Source of the DNA: GCA-002282575 sp964646525
GTDB taxonomy: Bacteria > Pseudomonadota > Gammaproteobacteria > Thiomicrospirales > Thiomicrospiraceae
DNA: 34,895 bases
Reading direction: 5' to 3'
Assembly: GCA_964646525.1 (NCBI GenBank)
Contig: CAZYER010000014.1
Location: forward strand, 1-34,895
Below the pieces are notes generated by a model. It saw nothing but the letters and a program-made list of their open reading frames with translations. It had not been told where the DNA came from and searched no databases. A program made the translations under genes and the position numbers. Positions 1 through 7,574 of this stretch are shown in pieces (positions within the stretch are counted from its first letter, which is position 1; each line of letters opens with the position of its first letter).

Positions 1-24
1 GGTCTCGACTGATTATAAACTTTT

Positions 25-285
25 TTAACAAATAACTCGGGGTTGGTTTTCTGTCCAAGGCAACAAAATACGGTATTCCGCACGATGCTCGTCTTGCCAG
101 TAGTGCATCACACTTTCACTCACCAACAGACTCAAATGCGTAAGATAGTCAGCTCGGTTAGTGGGATCTAGCTGTTCCAAACGCTCATAGAATTCTGCTT
201 CTGTCCATTTCAAATCGTTAACGAAATAAGTGGCTGTTTCATCCATCAACTCGTTACTGCGGGCAGGTGTGTCAATAACCCCCAA
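25..285 (-). CDS. hypothetical protein, probably the C-terminal part of a frame-broken membrane-anchored protein
   Basis: I do not recognise this 86-residue protein. It is acidic, rich in Glu, Asp and Leu, and ends in ENQPRVIC. In this frame it can only start at TTG (285) or at an internal ATG, because a TAA stop lies just upstream and no ribosome binding site is visible. A better start exists in another frame: GTG at 338, preceded by AGGGAA at 7 bases, which reads a hydrophobic leader (VIKNVLFLLGMWLMSLNFWG). That leader frame runs past the homopolymer pair at 279-288 (five C then five A on the plus strand) and soon stops. One extra base in that run would join leader and body into a protein of about 104 residues with an N-terminal membrane segment. 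The gene diverges from the P-type ATPase. Confidence 0.5.
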   Translation of the reverse strand: MGVIDTPARSNELMDETATYFVNDLKWTEAEFYERLEQLDPTNRADYLTHLSLLVSESVMHYWQDEHRAEYRILLPWTENQPRVIC

Positions 286-352
286 AAATTAAGACTCATT
301 AGCCACATTCCGAGCAGAAATAGCACGTTCTTAATCACTGCATGTTCCCTGT

Positions 353-381
353 TTGTCATAAAATTGTCATCAAAGTGTCAT
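353..381 (+). promoter_or_regulatory. putative Pho box (three phased PhoB-type repeats)
   Basis: Three 7-base direct repeats, TTGTCAT (353-359), TTGTCAT (364-370) and GTGTCAT (375-381), are separated by 4-base A-rich spacers (AAAA, CAAA), giving an exact 11-base period. Each matches the known PhoB half-site CTGTCAT at 6 of 7 positions, and the spacing is that of a canonical Pho box. The orientation points to the ATPase gene on the plus strand. A possible -10 (TATATT, 387-392) follows. Binding by PhoB is inference. Confidence 0.6.
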
Positions 382-464
382 ATTCATATATTAACTCATG
401 ATGATATGTTTTGAAATGTTGTTTCGGCTTGGTTACACTAAAGAAAATGACGGGGACTAAAGTG

Positions 465-3155
465 ATGCAGAACGAACATACCTCTTGGCATAGCCAGTCA
501 GAAAGCGAAGTATTAAATAAGCTTGCCAGTCAGCGCAGTGGGTTAAGTGACTCTATGGCGCAAGATCGTTTGCAAACTTATGGTGCTAATCGGCTACCTG
601 CTCCTCATAAAACCCCAGCTTGGTTACGTTTTTTGCGACAATTTCATAATGTGCTTGTCTATGTACTTGTTGTTGCCGGCGTCATCGCGGGATTACTGGG
701 ACATTGGATTGATACCCTTGTCATTCTGGCAGTAGTGGTCATTAACGCCATCATTGGTTTTATTCAAGAAGGACGTGCCGAAGCTTCTATTGATGCCATT
801 CGTCATTTACTTTCATTGCAAGCTCGGGTCATGCGCAATGGTCATCAAAAAAAAATCGACTCTGAGCAGTTAGTACCAGGCGATATTTTGCTGTTAGAGG
901 CAGGAGATAAGGTACCAGCTGATTTACGTGTGCTGCAAAGTCATGCATTAAGTGCGCAAGAATCGACGCTAACCGGTGAATCCCTATCGGTTGAAAAACG
1001 TGCTCAAGCCGTTGCAAACGATGCGCCATTAGCTGAACGTCAGTCTATGCTATTTAGTGGAACCTTTATTACCAGCGGTCAAGGTATGGGGGTGGTTGTG
1101 CATACTGGACAATCCACCGAACTGGGTAAAATCAGTGGCTTACTGAATCAAGTAACCACCTTGCACACCCCATTGACGCTACAGATTGCTGCGTTTGCGA
1201 AACAACTTACTGGACTCATTTTAATCATTGCGCTTGCCACCCTTGTGCTTGGTTATTGGGTTTATCAAATCGCTTTTGAACAGTTATTTTTATCGGTAGT
1301 GGCTTTTTCTGTATCAGCTATTCCTGCCGGATTACCCGCCATTTTGACTATTAGTCTTGCCTTTGGTGTGCAAGCCATGGCGCGGCGGCAAGCTATTGTT
1401 CGTCGTTTACCTGCGATTGAAACCATTGGTTCTGTTTCTGTCATTTGTACCGATAAAACAGGCACTTTAACACGCAATGAGATGTTGGCTAATCAAGTCA
1501 TTACCACGTCAACAGCCTATCAAGTCGATGGATTAGGTTATGAGCCTATCGGCGAAGTCATTGCCTTAACAGACGGTAAACAGAATCCGAATCAGCTTAA
1601 ACTTCTCGCACAGATCGCTTGTCAGTGTAACGATGCTGAACTCTTCCAAAGTCATGAAGGCTTATGGCAGTCTGCAGGCGACCCGATGGAAATTGCTTTG
1701 CTCACCTTGGCGATGAAAATAGATGCTAATAGCATGGCAGAGCGCAAACAGTGGACGCGAACCGATGTCATTCCATTTGATTCACGCCATCGTTATATGG
1801 CCACCCTCAACCATGACCATGAACATCATGGTGTGATTTTAGTGAAAGGTGCCCCTGAAGCTCTGCTGTCGCTCTGTCAATGGCAAGTTAATGAAGCCAA
1901 TACTTCAGTAGCGATTGATCAGTCCTATTGGCAGCAACAACTCGCCAGTTTAACGCAACAGGGACAAAGGGTGCTGGCCTTTGCTTACAAGTCGGTGCAA
2001 GCACAACAAACAATTTTATCGCACGATGATCTCGCCCATGAGTTAATCCTCATTGGCTTGGTCGGACTGAGCGATCCACCAAGACCCGAAGCGATAGAAG
2101 CCATCCAAGTTGCCTATAAAGCGGGCATTGCGGTGAAAATGATTACTGGAGATCATGCCGACACGGCGCAAGCGATTGGTCGGAAAATGGGACTCGCCAA
2201 TACCCATGTTGTGATGACGGGAAAAGAGATTGAACAGCTCAGTGACGAAGCACTACTTGAACAAATTCAGCATACCGATATTTTTGCTCGCACCAGCCCT
2301 GAGCATAAACTGCGCTTGGTGATGGCATTTCAATCTTTAGGTTTAACGGTTGCCATGACAGGTGACGGCGTTAATGATGCGCCTGCGTTAAAACGCGCTG
2401 ATGTGGGCATTGCTATGGGTAACAAAGGCAGTGAAGTGGCCAAAGAGGCAGCAGACTTGGTGCTGGCAGATGACAACTTTGCTTCAATCGTGGCAGCGGT
2501 ACAAGAAGGACGGCGTGCCTATGACAACATCCGTAAGGTCATTCGTTGGACACTGCCTACCAATACCGCTGAAGCCTTAACCATTTTAGTGGCGCTGTTA
2601 TGGGGATTAACCTTACCGATTTCTCCTGTACAGATTTTATGGATTAATCTCGTCACAGCGGTAACGCTCGGTATTGCCTTGCTCTACGAACCCTTAGAAG
2701 CGAATGCCATGCAACGACCACCACGCAACCGTTTCGAATCCTTAATTTCTGGCGCCTTAGCTTGGCAAATGGCGTTTGTTGGTGGCTTGTTCTTTACATT
2801 AGTTTATGGAAGTTATTCTTTAGCTTCGGCTTATGATTACAGTCATGCACAAGCCAGTACCATTGCCATGAATATGCTGGTATTACTTGAGGTGTATTAT
2901 CTGTTTTTTAGTCGTAACCTCTATGGTTCAACCCTCACTCGCCAAACATTTTTGGCAACGCCAGCCTTGTGGGTGACTGTTCTATTGGTGATGAGTTGTC
3001 AACTGCTCATCACCTATGTACCGCTGCTACAAATAGGTTTTGGTACTGCGGCTATTGGCTGGATGGAATGGGGACTGATTCTATTTGCTGGTGCATTGGC
3101 TTATCTCATCATGAGTATTAAACGTCACTTAGATGAACGCCAATTTAGGTTATAA
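465..3155 (+). CDS. P2-type cation-transporting ATPase
   Basis: This is a membrane pump of the P-type ATPase superfamily, about 896 residues from ATG 465. A longer reading from TTG 411 is open, but GTG 462/ATG 465 have GGGGA upstream and give the usual cation-ATPase N-terminal domain. Numbered from Met465, the visible motifs are TGES (170-173, actuator), DKTGTLT with phosphorylated Asp330, and TGDGVND (near 632-638). M4 carries PAGLPA (287-292) where Ca2+ pumps have PEGLP. M6 reads NLVTA (728-732) where SERCA has NLVTD. Asn and Glu of M5 remain (PTNTAEAL). The transported ion is therefore uncertain; the fold is not. The gene lies 3' of three Pho-type repeats and 5' of an antiporter and a stress protein, which suggests ion or pH homeostasis. 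Confidence 0.9.
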   Translation: MQNEHTSWHSQSESEVLNKLASQRSGLSDSMAQDRLQTYGANRLPAPHKTPAWLRFLRQFHNVLVYVLVVAGVIAGLLGHWIDTLVILAVVVINAIIGFIQEGRAEASIDAIRHLLSLQARVMRNGHQKKIDSEQLVPGDILLLEAGDKVPADLRVLQSHALSAQESTLTGESLSVEKRAQAVANDAPLAERQSMLFSGTFITSGQGMGVVVHTGQSTELGKISGLLNQVTTLHTPLTLQIAAFAKQLTGLILIIALATLVLGYWVYQIAFEQLFLSVVAFSVSAIPAGLPAILTISLAFGVQAMARRQAIVRRLPAIETIGSVSVICTDKTGTLTRNEMLANQVITTSTAYQVDGLGYEPIGEVIALTDGKQNPNQLKLLAQIACQCNDAELFQSHEGLWQSAGDPMEIALLTLAMKIDANSMAERKQWTRTDVIPFDSRHRYMATLNHDHEHHGVILVKGAPEALLSLCQWQVNEANTSVAIDQSYWQQQLASLTQQGQRVLAFAYKSVQAQQTILSHDDLAHELILIGLVGLSDPPRPEAIEAIQVAYKAGIAVKMITGDHADTAQAIGRKMGLANTHVVMTGKEIEQLSDEALLEQIQHTDIFARTSPEHKLRLVMAFQSLGLTVAMTGDGVNDAPALKRADVGIAMGNKGSEVAKEAADLVLADDNFASIVAAVQEGRRAYDNIRKVIRWTLPTNTAEALTILVALLWGLTLPISPVQILWINLVTAVTLGIALLYEPLEANAMQRPPRNRFESLISGALAWQMAFVGGLFFTLVYGSYSLASAYDYSHAQASTIAMNMLVLLEVYYLFFSRNLYGSTLTRQTFLATPALWVTVLLVMSCQLLITYVPLLQIGFGTAAIGWMEWGLILFAGALAYLIMSIKRHLDERQFRL

Positions 3156-3255
3156 CACCCAATAAATCGGAATAAATATTTTAAAAATTTCATTAAAACA
3201 ATAAATTGAATCAAATAGCTCAAAAACTCAATAAGAAAATAAGGAATTTAGCTTA

Positions 3256-3513
3256 ATGAAAGCTAACTGGTCATCGCATAAAACCAATATTTTAGCCGGT
3301 ATTACCGTTTTGGTTTTGTCGGATTTAATTGAACAAATTCCAATTGCTGCGCTCGTGGGGCTAATGCTTTTTGTCATGATTGCTATCTTAAGCAAGAAAT
3401 TGGTGTTAAAACATTTGAGTCCTGAATGCCAAGCCCTGTTAACGAAAGCCAAAGACTTGGTTGAAGTGAATGTTTCGGAAGATACCCATTATCATGTGTC
3501 TATGAATCGATAA
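3256..3513 (+). pseudogene. SulP-family anion transporter remnant (internally deleted)
   Basis: This is an 85-residue open frame with AAGGA about 10 bases before its ATG. Residues 22-45 (SDLIEQIPIAALVGLMLFVM) resemble a conserved late transmembrane region of SulP sulfate/bicarbonate transporters (LIEQIPLAALVG-type). The C-terminal part (LKHLSPECQALLTKAKDLVE, then VNVSED and YHV) resembles the end of a SulP STAS domain (LSPECR-LL-KA-D-VEVNV-EDPHYHV-type). A full SulP protein has roughly 500 or more residues, so the earlier membrane segments and most of the STAS domain are missing. I infer an internally deleted relic whose joined ends remain in frame. The family match is from memory. A functional small membrane protein cannot be excluded. 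Confidence 0.55.
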
Positions 3514-3539
3514 ATCGAGCAGCAAGGGGCAACTTAACT

Positions 3540-5201
3540 ATGCTTGAATCGGTTTTTCAACAATTTGCCTTATTACTCATTATTGCTGCCATTGCTGGTG
3601 CAATCGCCACTCGACTGAAGCAACCCGTGATTATTGCTTATATTTTAGTGGGTATTATTGTTGGACCAGTCGGTTTTGCGCTAGTCACGGCACACGACCA
3701 AATTGAACTACTTGCTAAAATTGGTGTGACGGTTCTGTTGTTCTTAGTTGGTCTTAAGCTAGATATTCAACACGTCAAACATGTTGGTCCAGTGGCATTA
3801 GCAACAGGCTTAGGACAATTACTGTTTACCATTGTTATTGGTTTCTTTATTACCCTGCTGTTAGGCAAAGATTGGATGACGGCGCTCTATGTCGCTATTG
3901 CCCTCACCTTTTCTAGTACCATTATTGTCATTAAATTGTTGTCCGATAAACGTGAGCTAGATTCTTTGCATGGTCGCATCGCTATCGGTTTCTTAATTGT
4001 GCAAGACGTGGCCGTGGTCATCGCTATGATGTTTGTTAGCACGCTTAAAGATACTGGGTTAGATGACTCTTCTATTGCATTAGAGGTTGCCATTATTGGC
4101 GCTAAATTGCTAGCAGTGGCTGTTGTTGTCTACTTGCTCATGCGCTTTGTATTACCTTGGTTAATGCGTTATGTGGCACAATCACAAGAGTTGTTGCTGG
4201 TGTTTGCCATTGCCTGGGGTGTCGCCTTATCCAGTGCAGGTCAACTGATTGGTTTTTCGATGGAAGCTGGCGCCTTTATTGCCGGTTTTTCACTCGCATC
4301 CACTGTCTATCGAGACGCCATCAGCGCACGTCTAGGGGGGATTCGGGATTTCTTGCTGCTGTTCTTCTTTGTTGAACTGGGTAGTAAACTCGACTTTAGC
4401 TCACTGAGCGAAGAACTGGTTTCAGCAGTCATTCTATCACTGTTCGTACTTATAGGTAATCCATTGATTGTCATAGCGATTATGGGTTATATGGGCTATC
4501 ACAAACGTACTAGCTTTATGGCAGGTCTAACGGTAGCGCAAATTAGTGAATTTTCGATTATTTTCGTTGCCATGGGCATTACTTTGGGGCATGTGGGTCA
4601 AGATGCATTAGGCTTAACCACGCTGGTTGGTATTGTTACCATTGCCGTGTCCACCTACATGATTATCTATTCGCAAACGCTCTATCAATGGTTTTCGCCT
4701 TATCTTTCATGGTTTGAGCGTCGAGTCGCTTTTAGAGAAACAGAAACGAGCAATCAATCAGTACATGAGCATGAACCTCGTGTTCTCATTGTCGGTTTAG
4801 GGCGTTTTGGTACTCAAGTAATGCGCCATTTGCATCGTCAAGGTATTGCGGTAATGGGGATTGATTTTAACCCTGAAGTGGTACAAAAATATCGTGAAGA
4901 AGGCTTTGATGTACTCTATGGCAACGCCGAAGATAGTGAGTTATTAAGTTCTGTTCCTTTTACCCACATTGCGCACATTTTAACCACACTGCCTAGTGAT
5001 GATGCAAACTATGCCCTCTTACATCATTTAAGTCTTTATAATCACCAAGCAAAGATTACTGTGCTGGTTCGAACAGAAACCAACCTGTTACATCTAAAAA
5101 CAGTGGGTATCACCCACACGATCAATCCTTATATCTTTGCCGCCGTTCATACGGCAGAACTGATTGCACAAGAATTTATTTCTCAGGAGACCAAGCCATG
5201 A
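3540..5201 (+). CDS. Kef-type monovalent cation:proton antiporter with RCK/TrkA-N domain
   Basis: A 553-residue inner-membrane protein of the CPA2 family. The first ~390 residues are a run of about twelve hydrophobic segments forming the Na+/H+ exchanger fold. The C-terminal soluble part is a TrkA-N (RCK) domain with the dinucleotide-binding motif GLGRFG (419-424) followed by an acidic residue at the end of the second strand (GIDFNPEVV). Kef proteins export K+ with H+ entry and are gated by ligands of the RCK domain. This protein is slightly shorter than E. coli KefB/KefC. The start is ATG 3540. The stop overlaps the next gene's start by 4 bases (ATGA), so the two are translationally coupled. 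I do not assign kefB or kefC specifically. Confidence 0.9.
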   Translation: MLESVFQQFALLLIIAAIAGAIATRLKQPVIIAYILVGIIVGPVGFALVTAHDQIELLAKIGVTVLLFLVGLKLDIQHVKHVGPVALATGLGQLLFTIVIGFFITLLLGKDWMTALYVAIALTFSSTIIVIKLLSDKRELDSLHGRIAIGFLIVQDVAVVIAMMFVSTLKDTGLDDSSIALEVAIIGAKLLAVAVVVYLLMRFVLPWLMRYVAQSQELLLVFAIAWGVALSSAGQLIGFSMEAGAFIAGFSLASTVYRDAISARLGGIRDFLLLFFFVELGSKLDFSSLSEELVSAVILSLFVLIGNPLIVIAIMGYMGYHKRTSFMAGLTVAQISEFSIIFVAMGITLGHVGQDALGLTTLVGIVTIAVSTYMIIYSQTLYQWFSPYLSWFERRVAFRETETSNQSVHEHEPRVLIVGLGRFGTQVMRHLHRQGIAVMGIDFNPEVVQKYREEGFDVLYGNAEDSELLSSVPFTHIAHILTTLPSDDANYALLHHLSLYNHQAKITVLVRTETNLLHLKTVGITHTINPYIFAAVHTAELIAQEFISQETKP

Positions 5202-6097
5202 AAATGATGAACAAACTGCTTGTGGCAACCGACTTTTCAGCACCCGCACGTCATGCCGTCATGCGATCGGCTGCCTTAGCACAACAATTTAAAGCTTCCC
5301 TCCATATTACCCATATTATTGAGTCTTCATTTATAGAACACCTAAAAGCATTATTAAAACTGGATCAACAACAAACGCAGCAGCATGCACAAACCAATGC
5401 TAAGCTACAGCTAAATGCGCTCATGGTCGCTGTAAATGAACAAAATGACATTCAACCCACTGTAAGCTTACATTCAGGATCACTGCTACCGACACTAGCA
5501 GAGAAAGTTGCACACTATGCAGCCGATTTGGTATTGGTTTCCTCTAAAGGCGAAGATTTCATTCGTCATTGGACACTGGGATCAACCGCTGAACGCTTAA
5601 TTCACTTGTTAACATGTCCTATGCTGGTTGTTAAACAATCAACTCAAGTAAGTTATCGACGCGTTATGATTGCCGTCGATTTTTCGGATTGGTCTTTGTC
5701 GTCCATCCAACTGGCTCAACAAATTGCACCAGATGCACATTATGTACTGGCACACGTATTTGATATTCCAGAAGAAGGTAAACTGCGTATGGCAGGTGTG
5801 AGTGAGTTTGACATCATTAACTATCGCAATGAATTAATGCAAGAACGACAAGTCGACTTAAAACGTCTTGCCCAACAAGCGGAACTATCTGATGCACAAT
5901 GGTCACCGTTGGTGATGAAAGGTAATGCCAGCAGTCGTTTACTGGAAGCAGAAGAAGAGCAGGATATTGATTTAATTGTGTTAGGAAAACATGGTAAAGG
6001 TTGGTTTGAGGAGATGCTACTGGGTAGTACCACAAAACATTTGCTAACCGACTCAAACACTGATTTACTTATTGCTCAACGCGCTGAGTCGCACTAA
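5198..6097 (+). CDS. universal stress protein, tandem UspA domains
   Basis: A 299-residue cytoplasmic protein made of two Usp domains (about 1-145 and 150-297). The second domain carries the complete ATP-binding signature G-2x-G-9x-G-S (GKHG then GSTTKH). The first has the same layout, but its first Gly is Ser (SSKG then GSTAER), so its nucleotide binding may be weaker. The start ATG (5198) overlaps the antiporter stop by 4 bases. Usp proteins often sit beside Kef or P-type ATPase genes. A regulatory or chaperone role for the neighbouring transporter is inferred from context only. The gene ends 30 bases before a terminator. Confidence 0.92.
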   Translation: MKMMNKLLVATDFSAPARHAVMRSAALAQQFKASLHITHIIESSFIEHLKALLKLDQQQTQQHAQTNAKLQLNALMVAVNEQNDIQPTVSLHSGSLLPTLAEKVAHYAADLVLVSSKGEDFIRHWTLGSTAERLIHLLTCPMLVVKQSTQVSYRRVMIAVDFSDWSLSSIQLAQQIAPDAHYVLAHVFDIPEEGKLRMAGVSEFDIINYRNELMQERQVDLKRLAQQAELSDAQWSPLVMKGNASSRLLEAEEEQDIDLIVLGKHGKGWFEEMLLGSTTKHLLTDSNTDLLIAQRAESH

Positions 6098-6127
6098 AAA
6101 AGACAAATATAACAATTTATTAGAAGC

Positions 6128-6167
6128 AAAAAACCGTTAAGTTATGAAGTGACTTAACGGTTTTTTT
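6128..6167. terminator. rho-independent terminator, probably bidirectional
   Basis: A near-perfect hairpin: AAAAAACCGTTAAGT (6128-6142) pairs with ACTTAACGGTTTTTT (6152-6166) around a 9-base loop. The T run on the plus strand and the A run on the minus strand allow termination both ways. It lies between the stress-protein gene and the convergent cysS gene. Confidence 0.9.
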
Positions 6168-6174
6168 ACAGGCG

Positions 6175-7569
6175 TTAAACCCTGCGCCAGGTCGTGCCTT
6201 GCGGTGTGTCTAAAATTTCAATGCCTGCTGCTTTAAGTTCATTACGAATGGCATCAGCAAGCCCAAAATCCTTCGCTTTTTTAGCTGCTAATCGCGCCTC
6301 GATTTTGGCTTGAATATCGGCTTCACTAAGTCCATCTGTCGCTACACCACCCTGCAAAAAGGCGCTCGGTTCGCTGGTTAATATACCCAGTTGATTAGCT
6401 AAAGAAACCAATAGTTGTGCCAGTTGCCCGGCCAAGCTTTGATCTTTAGCGGCTTTTGCTTTATTCACTTCCGTTGCCAAATCGAATAATACGGCAAAGG
6501 CTTGTGGGGTATTAAAGTCATCATCCATCACCGCATTGTAGGCATCTGTCCACTGGCTAACTAGGTTAGCGGCTGGTGCTGCTAAGTTCACCCCGTCTAA
6601 GGCGCCATATAAGCGACGCAAGGCAGCACGAGCATTGTCTAAGTTTTCGGTTGTGTAGTTAAGTGGGTTGCGGTAATGACTCGATAATAAGAAGAAACGA
6701 ATCACTTCTGCTGGGTAAACTTTGAGCACATCACGAATGGTGAAAAAATTTCCTAAAGATTTAGACATTTTTTCATTATCGACATTAACAAAGCCCACGT
6801 GCATCCACGTATTCACATAAGTATGACCGTGCGCACACTCGCTTTGTGCAATTTCATTTTCGTGATGCGGAAACTGTAAGTCGTGACCACCACCATGAAT
6901 GTCTAAGTGCTCTCCGATGGTATGTTTCGACATAGCGGAACACTCAATATGCCACCCCGGACGACCCTCACCCCAAGGTGAATGCCAATGCGGCTCACTG
7001 GGTTTGGAGGCTTTCCACAGTACAAAGTCTAACGGACTTTCTTTTTGTTCATTCACATCGACACGCGCACCCGACTGTAGGTCATCGATTTTCTTGCCCG
7101 ATAACTTGCCATACTCAGCAAACTTTTCAACACGGAAATAGACATCGCCATTGGCAGCAGCATAAGCGAAGCCTTTATCGACTAAGGTTTGTACCATATC
7201 GGTAATTTGACTGATATACTCAGTTGCTTTAGGCTCAACATCGGGACGGAGGACATTTAACGCGGCTTCATCTTCATGCATGGCTTGAATAAAGCGTTCG
7301 GTTAAGGCTTGCGTGCTTTCACCATTTTCGATGGCGCGATTGATAATCTTATCGTCAATGTCGGTAATATTGCGTACATATTTCACGTCATAACCACGAC
7401 TGCGCAAATGACGTACAATCATGTCAAAGCCTACCATCACCCGTGCATGACCAATGTGACAAAAATCGTAAACGGTAATACCGCATACATACATGCCTAC
7501 TTTCGGCGCATGAATGGGCTTAAAAACTTCTTTTTGTTTGGTTTGCGAGTTGTAGATGTGTAATGTCAT
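6175..7569 (-). CDS. cysS: cysteinyl-tRNA synthetase
   Basis: A class I aminoacyl-tRNA synthetase that charges tRNA-Cys in the cytoplasm; 464 residues, the usual length. HIGH is at 38-41 (CHIGHA) and KMSKS near 265-270 (EKMSKSLGN). The Zn2+ ligand Cys29 lies in YVCGITVYD, and further ligands are visible in HIECSAMSKH and PHHENEIAQSE. The C-terminal anticodon-binding DALR-like region ends in TPQGTTWRRV. The gene starts 5 bases after the gltX stop and is the last gene of a serS-gltX-cysS set. It converges with the stress-protein gene at a shared terminator. Confidence 0.97.
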   Translation of the reverse strand: MTLHIYNSQTKQKEVFKPIHAPKVGMYVCGITVYDFCHIGHARVMVGFDMIVRHLRSRGYDVKYVRNITDIDDKIINRAIENGESTQALTERFIQAMHEDEAALNVLRPDVEPKATEYISQITDMVQTLVDKGFAYAAANGDVYFRVEKFAEYGKLSGKKIDDLQSGARVDVNEQKESPLDFVLWKASKPSEPHWHSPWGEGRPGWHIECSAMSKHTIGEHLDIHGGGHDLQFPHHENEIAQSECAHGHTYVNTWMHVGFVNVDNEKMSKSLGNFFTIRDVLKVYPAEVIRFFLLSSHYRNPLNYTTENLDNARAALRRLYGALDGVNLAAPAANLVSQWTDAYNAVMDDDFNTPQAFAVLFDLATEVNKAKAAKDQSLAGQLAQLLVSLANQLGILTSEPSAFLQGGVATDGLSEADIQAKIEARLAAKKAKDFGLADAIRNELKAAGIEILDTPQGTTWRRV

Positions 7570-7574
7570 CCTGA

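Noticed and set aside
411..464. Start of the P-type ATPase at TTG 411
   Set aside because: No ribosome binding site, and the extra residues (MKCCFGLVTLKK) do not resemble the family; GTG 462/ATG 465 are better placed.
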